Assembly: GCA_965153455.1 (NCBI GenBank)
Contig: OZ234503.1
Coordinates: 9,243,118 to 9,307,117 of the forward strand
Source: Sphagnum compactum
Taxonomy: Eukaryota; Bryophyta; Sphagnopsida; Sphagnales
Length of the DNA stretch: 64,000 bases
Direction of reading: 5' to 3'
A program made the position numbers and the translations under genes. Shown here in pieces: positions 59,280 to 64,000 of this stretch (position 1 is the stretch's first letter; every line of letters begins with the position of its first letter). The notes below the pieces were generated by a model that saw only the letters and a program-made list of their open reading frames with translations, was not told the DNA's origin and made no database searches.

Positions 59280-62150
59280 CGTATTTATAATCGTATCCCC
59301 ACCACTTTATGGTGTGATGTACAAATGGCATTTCATTTTCCATTGGATAAGCTAGCGCAAGACCCGTACAATGTGGCAGCTTAGCACTTGTTCCTCCTAC
59401 TTCCCCAATGGTGTCTTGTTTTGCCTTTTCGTGGCGGGGCGACAAACCATAAGGAAACGTGGATTCAACTCAAGCACGTTCTAATAGGCGATTGGGAAAA
59501 CTTGCAAAAAAAGTTTTTTTTTGTGGGCCCAAGCTTTGTTAGTTAGTTTGAACTCCATCATTTTTCCCCAACATGATCCTCCAACTCACAAATGTTTGTT
59601 CCGCAATTTAACCCTTGGTTGTGTAGGGGAATATTCTCGAGCAACTCATGTTTTGGCACCATTTTTTCCCGCACCCACGTCCTCCAACACCACCTCAACT
59701 CTCACCACATTACACCTTGAATCAAATGGTTACTTCCCACTTTTCCTCGAAGACTACGAGCCAAACCAAGACCTCAAGCTTTCTTCTGATTGTTCCAAGT
59801 TGGCATTCCAACACATGGCACATTTATCAACAAGTGGTCATTTTGGGATGGTTTTTGAACACTTTTGAAACTATTTTCACCTTGAAGATTTAGCGAGTGG
59901 ATTCCTTTAGTTGTTCTAACTTTGTTTTCATATTGCACAAGGCCTCATTCCACCCCAAATTGCACGTGTCTTCAAAGGGCCCCACCTCTTAGCCATGACC
60001 AAGCCTTCAGGTGGAATTTGTCTCATTGTAGTGAGGGAAGCATTGTATTGATTCACAAGCCGCGCATTATGTTTTCAATTCTGTGAAGCTTTTGTAACAC
60101 ATTTTTCCCCACACCAATTTGGAGTTGCAACTAAGGGTGGTTGAGAAGTAGTAATCCATGGCATTCGATGCACCCTGGACCTTCACCCCAACTGGGTTGT
60201 TCTTAAACTAGACGTAGCAAACACCTTCAATTCAGTGTTAAGAGGGGTCATATTTCAAGAACTTCGTGTAGTAAGTGGGGACATCATACAACTCATGCCC
60301 TTTGTTTGTGCATTTTATGCATTCGAGTCTCCTTTGTTTTATAGTCATCGTAATCCTGAAGATGAAATCACAATCATCCCATCTGCCATGGGGATTCGTC
60401 AAGGTGATCTTTGGGGGGGGGGGCACTATTCCCTTTAACCCATTTTAAGGCTTTACATTCTACAATTAGTCATTTCCCCTCTTGTTTATTTCCATCCATT
60501 GTAGATGACACTCACATCATAGGTCCCCCTTCAATTGTATCATCTACCTATGAACAATTCCAAATCGAACTTTGTGCGATAGGTCTTTCCATCCAACCTT
60601 AGAAATGCATTGGATGGTCCCTTCTAGCCTGCCACTAGACTTCAACACCCCATCCCAGTTTACCACCCCGTTTGAAAAAATTAGAGTCTTGGGGCTTTCG
60701 TTAGGCATTGTAACTTTCCCATCATCCTTCATCAAAGAAGCCCTGCAAGAGGATGCTCGACATGTGGACCTTTTCCTTAGAATGGGTGATGTTCAGGTGG
60801 CCTTTGGAATTCTAATTCGTTGTTTCCTGCAATGGCCATCATATCTTTTACAATGCACACCTCCATCTTCCACTTTCGTAAAGTCCTTTATTTCCTTTGA
60901 TTTTTCCCTCCATAAAGTGTTTGGACACCTTTTGGGTCCAAGATCTTTTGATAGCTCTAAAGGACCTTTAGCTCATAAACAAGCCTCCCTCCCAATAATT
61001 TTCGGTGGCGTCGGGCTCATATTGACATGCACCATCGCCCCAACGGCCTATTTAGGGAGTTGGGCCCTTGTCACTTTAGTCATAGTTACTAGGTTTATGG
61101 TTGATCAACGTCTCTTCCTTTTTAAACTTTAGCACGAGTTGACAAAAACACATTTCCTTTCCAACAACACCTCAAGGCGGCATGTGATCTTCTACCACCC
61201 CCAACCCATGTGTGTGTTCCTCTATTTGAACAACTCATCAGGCAACAAATGGTTCAATTTCAACATTTCATTTCGGAGCGTCTACACCATCATACCTTTT
61301 CCAGCATGCTCTTCGACAAGACATCTGAGGCCCATCGAGCCCCAATTTTATCATGTTCTAACCCAGTGGTAGGCACTTGGTTTACAGCTTGACCAGTTTT
61401 CCTAGCCTTTCAATTATCTTCCCCAATTTTTCGCACAACACTTCGTACGCGACTTGGACTACCCCATTCCTCAATTGTAGGCATCCCTCAATGTGTGTGC
61501 ACACATCCCATCGACCCTACGGGTATCCACCTTTCACGTTGTGCTCATGACAATGAATGCACTGGAACCCGTGATGCAATTCCCGACACTTGCCGCCATT
61601 GCACGACATGTTGGTTTCCACATGGGACGAGAATAATTACATGCATTTTCTTCAACCACATTCAACTCTTCTTATCGACGAATTGACATTGTGTTTACCA
61701 AAGATGGCATACACACCTTAGCCGATGTTGTCATCGCCAACCCAACACAAGCATATTTACTTCCCCGATCTCACGCAACTCAAGGATTTGTTGCTTCAGA
61801 TGCAACTCAAGCCAAAAAAAGGAGCTATCGCAACCAGCACCCCACTGATCAAATCCTCTCCTTAGTAGTTGAAGTATTTGGTTGTTTACACAAACTTGTC
61901 GATGTGTTTTTATAGGATTGTGCCAATGCCATTTGGAGCTTGAAGTGGACAAAAGGCCCTCATCTTTTTACCTTGGTTAGTTTTCTTCGTCTAAACGTTT
62001 CGATCAGTTTCGATCACATTACAAAGGATGCAAGCGTTTTCCATCTTAAGTCTGGTGATAGCCGTAGGCTAGCTACTTCTCAACATTGACCCTTCAAAAC
62101 ACACCTCCCATCATCACGATTAACCTATTGCAAGCCGTCAATTTTTGACA
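59280..62150 (+). pseudogene. decayed non-LTR retroelement (reverse transcriptase and restriction-like endonuclease)
   Basis: Plus-strand fragments in several frames line up as one polyprotein. In the reverse transcriptase, motif A reads VVLKLDVANTFNSV (about 60195-60238), motif B IPSAMGIRQGD (about 60378-60410) and motif C SIVDDTHIIG (about 60499-60528). Downstream come HKQASLPIIFGGVGL and AYLGSWALV. Next is a Cys/His cluster (CMCTHPIDPTGIHLSRCAH, about 61492-61548), then a PD-(D/E)xK-like endonuclease core (DIVFTKDGIHTLADVVIANP, about 61687-61745). No LTRs are seen. In-frame stops, a frameshift at a G run near 60413-60422 and other indels show that it is dead. Cys/His cluster plus late endonuclease is the layout of endonuclease-bearing LINE-type elements; the exact clade is not assigned. 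Confidence 0.8.
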
Positions 62151-64000
62151 TCTAAATATGGTTAACCTTCCACAAGTAGTCGATTATGGACATACATAGA
62201 TTTTCATAGCAACTTTGAGCCAACTTGACTTCCTGTCACTTCTCCCTTTTCCTTTATTTTACTCCTTTGTACATTTCCCTAATCTGCGATGTGTTTCTTA
62301 ATAAAGATTTATAAGTTTTTAATTAAAATTCTATTTTTGTGGAGAGAAGCATATTTAGGCTTCTATGTTGGGGAGTGCCATAAATATTGGTGATGGGCCA
62401 ATCAAATGGATCCATTTGAGAAAAAAAGCCCACGAGTCCCCCCTAATTAATAGAATCATGAATAAATAAGTCCCCTATGTTCATGCCTAAACCAAAAATG
62501 GCAAAGAACACAAGTAAACAAAACAATTTCTTGTAGCTAATGAAGTGAGGTAGCATGCATCCAGGGGTGGCCATTTTTGTTTTCTTTTGGGGGAGGATGG
62601 GGGAATTGAAGTTTTTGTGTTCCCATGAAATTCCGATCAAGTTCCCAATAGCTCTTCACTTTGTGCCATATCCTTTACCCTAAGTTCTATTCTTGTAACC
62701 TATATAGCCATCCCAAAGGATGATATTATAGCATATCGATTTTGGGACGGTTCAAAGCTTGATTATTTATTCATTCAAATTTTGTGATGGGTCAATCCAA
62801 GAAACCCATCAAAAAAGGGGGAAAAAAAGAACTTTGGGGGTCCCCACAACCAATTATCATAATATTTTTTCAAGTTTGGTGGTTATTAGATTATTTTTGA
62901 AAATGTCAAATTTTCTAGAAATTACTTGTTTGAAATGTTGAGATTTAAGGAAATTACAAGGGAAGGAGAAATAATGTTTTTTGGTGGAAACCCAAGAGCT
63001 TCTCGCTTAAGGCCAATTCACCATGGTAGAGCAAGTATCCAATCAATTAACAACATTTCTTTATCTTATAACTTGGTTGAACATCATGTCTCTCCGCTTT
63101 TGTTAAAGGAAGCAATAGAAATTGTTGTAAAAGGTCTCATAATTCATTATGTTAGAGGTTCAAAGTCTAGAAAGCATGCTAAAGAAGTTGCCTATATCTA
63201 TTGTCAAAATTTCACAGATTATTTTTTTTAATTATTGAAGTGAATTTCAAAAAAATAAAAATTGTTTGACACTTGAGTATCAAACTTGGAAAGGTATTGG
63301 AATAACATGAGTCACAAACATACACCCATAGAACTTCCATGCTTTCCATAAGCTTAGGTGAAAAATGGTGACAAACAACTTTAGAAATAAATATTTCGTG
63401 TAGCCAATGAGAAGGCTCAACATAGAAAAAGGGTTCCCCAAGTTCCCAATAACAACACACGTTATCCCATATGCTTTGCCCAAAGTTGTCCCCCTTCTCA
63501 CCTATATAGAGCCAAGGGGGAAGCACTCCATCATTCAATAGAAACTTATATTTTGGAGCCTCCAGAGTTTCAGTTTTTGAATGGCTCATTGGAAAGAATA
63601 AAATAAAAATCACAAACAAACAAACAAACTTACTTATTTGGGAACACACCCCCCCCCAAATCTAATGAATTGAAACTAGTTGATCCCTTTTGGGACCTGG
63701 AGTGGAGGTAGGCCTAGCACCCAATATTATGAAGGGTACTAGGTGCTTGAAGGTGCTTGAAATGATGCTACGTGGCGTTTTGAGCCCTCAAGCTTGCCTC
63801 CAGTAACAAGAATATACTACCATCTCAATATTGGTCTTAAACACTGACTTGATCCATGAATTACTTATTTATGGTTGTCATCATCTTTCATTCTGAAACT
63901 AAGTCAAGTAGTCATATGGGGGAGGGAACTCAAGGCTCCCAAGATGGGGCAGTCCAAGAGGAAGACATGAGTTCAAAAAAGATACCATTTCATGGACCTG
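62150..64000. other. spacer, no gene recognised
   Basis: Contains an AATAAA near 62301 that may end the retroelement. A 101-codon plus-strand frame at 62926-63231 (MFEMLRFKEITREGE start) has no domain I know and no clear splice context; it could be an exon of an unknown gene or chance. Confidence 0.35.

Noticed and set aside
62926-63231. 101-residue plus-strand frame as a gene
   Set aside because: No domain, no splice context and AT-rich surroundings; not enough support.
1-64000. CRISPR arrays, operons or other prokaryotic features
   Set aside because: The minisatellites lack unique spacers between identical repeats, and gene structure and transposons are those of a plant nuclear genome.

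Overview
The window is AT-rich nuclear DNA of a land plant. It has intron-bearing genes with canonical GT-AG junctions and T-rich, TTGCAG-type acceptors. Its OTU deubiquitinase begins like Arabidopsis OTLD1, it has F-box-type genes, and it carries decayed plant transposons (CACTA, a non-LTR retroelement, a pogo-like MITE). Genes are sparse and the spacers are full of repeat relics, which suggests a large genome. I cannot fix the species; a non-seed plant is a guess.

Left end (1-9.5 kb): two minus-strand coding units lie head to tail. The upstream one (3367-6219) encodes a proline-rich-repeat protein with an F-box and a conserved C-terminal part spread over eight exons, including a 12-nt micro-exon. 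The downstream one (1937-2998) encodes an unrecognised basic protein with four Cys-Ser/Lys-rich repeats. Upstream of both are a 1.2-kb minisatellite array (6.7-7.95 kb) and a GC-rich block with a 152-bp tandem duplication (9.1-9.4 kb).

Middle (9.5-50.5 kb): this part is dominated by an 8.1-kb direct duplication, 15784-23858 and 42488-50550, about 97% identical by eye. The right copy is continuous with a complete OTLD1-like gene (49500-53051, minus strand). The left copy carries only that gene's last three exons. It is cut in the intron before exon 6 and fused at that point to the 3' end of a MutS2 gene (Smr domain) on the opposite strand. Between the copies lie an intact two-coding-exon gene for an F-box/kelch-associated-type propeller protein (29217-30758), a pogo/Tc1-mariner-like MITE, a decayed CACTA transposase (39.5-41.2 kb) and several families of small tandem repeats.

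Right end (50.5-64 kb): the 5' part of the OTLD1-like gene, a 13-unit minisatellite just upstream of it, copies of a dispersed hairpin repeat, and a decayed non-LTR retroelement with reverse transcriptase and restriction-like endonuclease signatures (59.3-62.15 kb).

The genes do not form a pathway. Several fit ubiquitin biology (an F-box protein, a propeller protein of F-box type, an OTU deubiquitinase), but I see no evidence that they work together. The chief structural event is the segmental duplication and the chimeric junction of two 5'-truncated genes at 23858/23859. All splice models were read by eye and have not been tested against transcripts.
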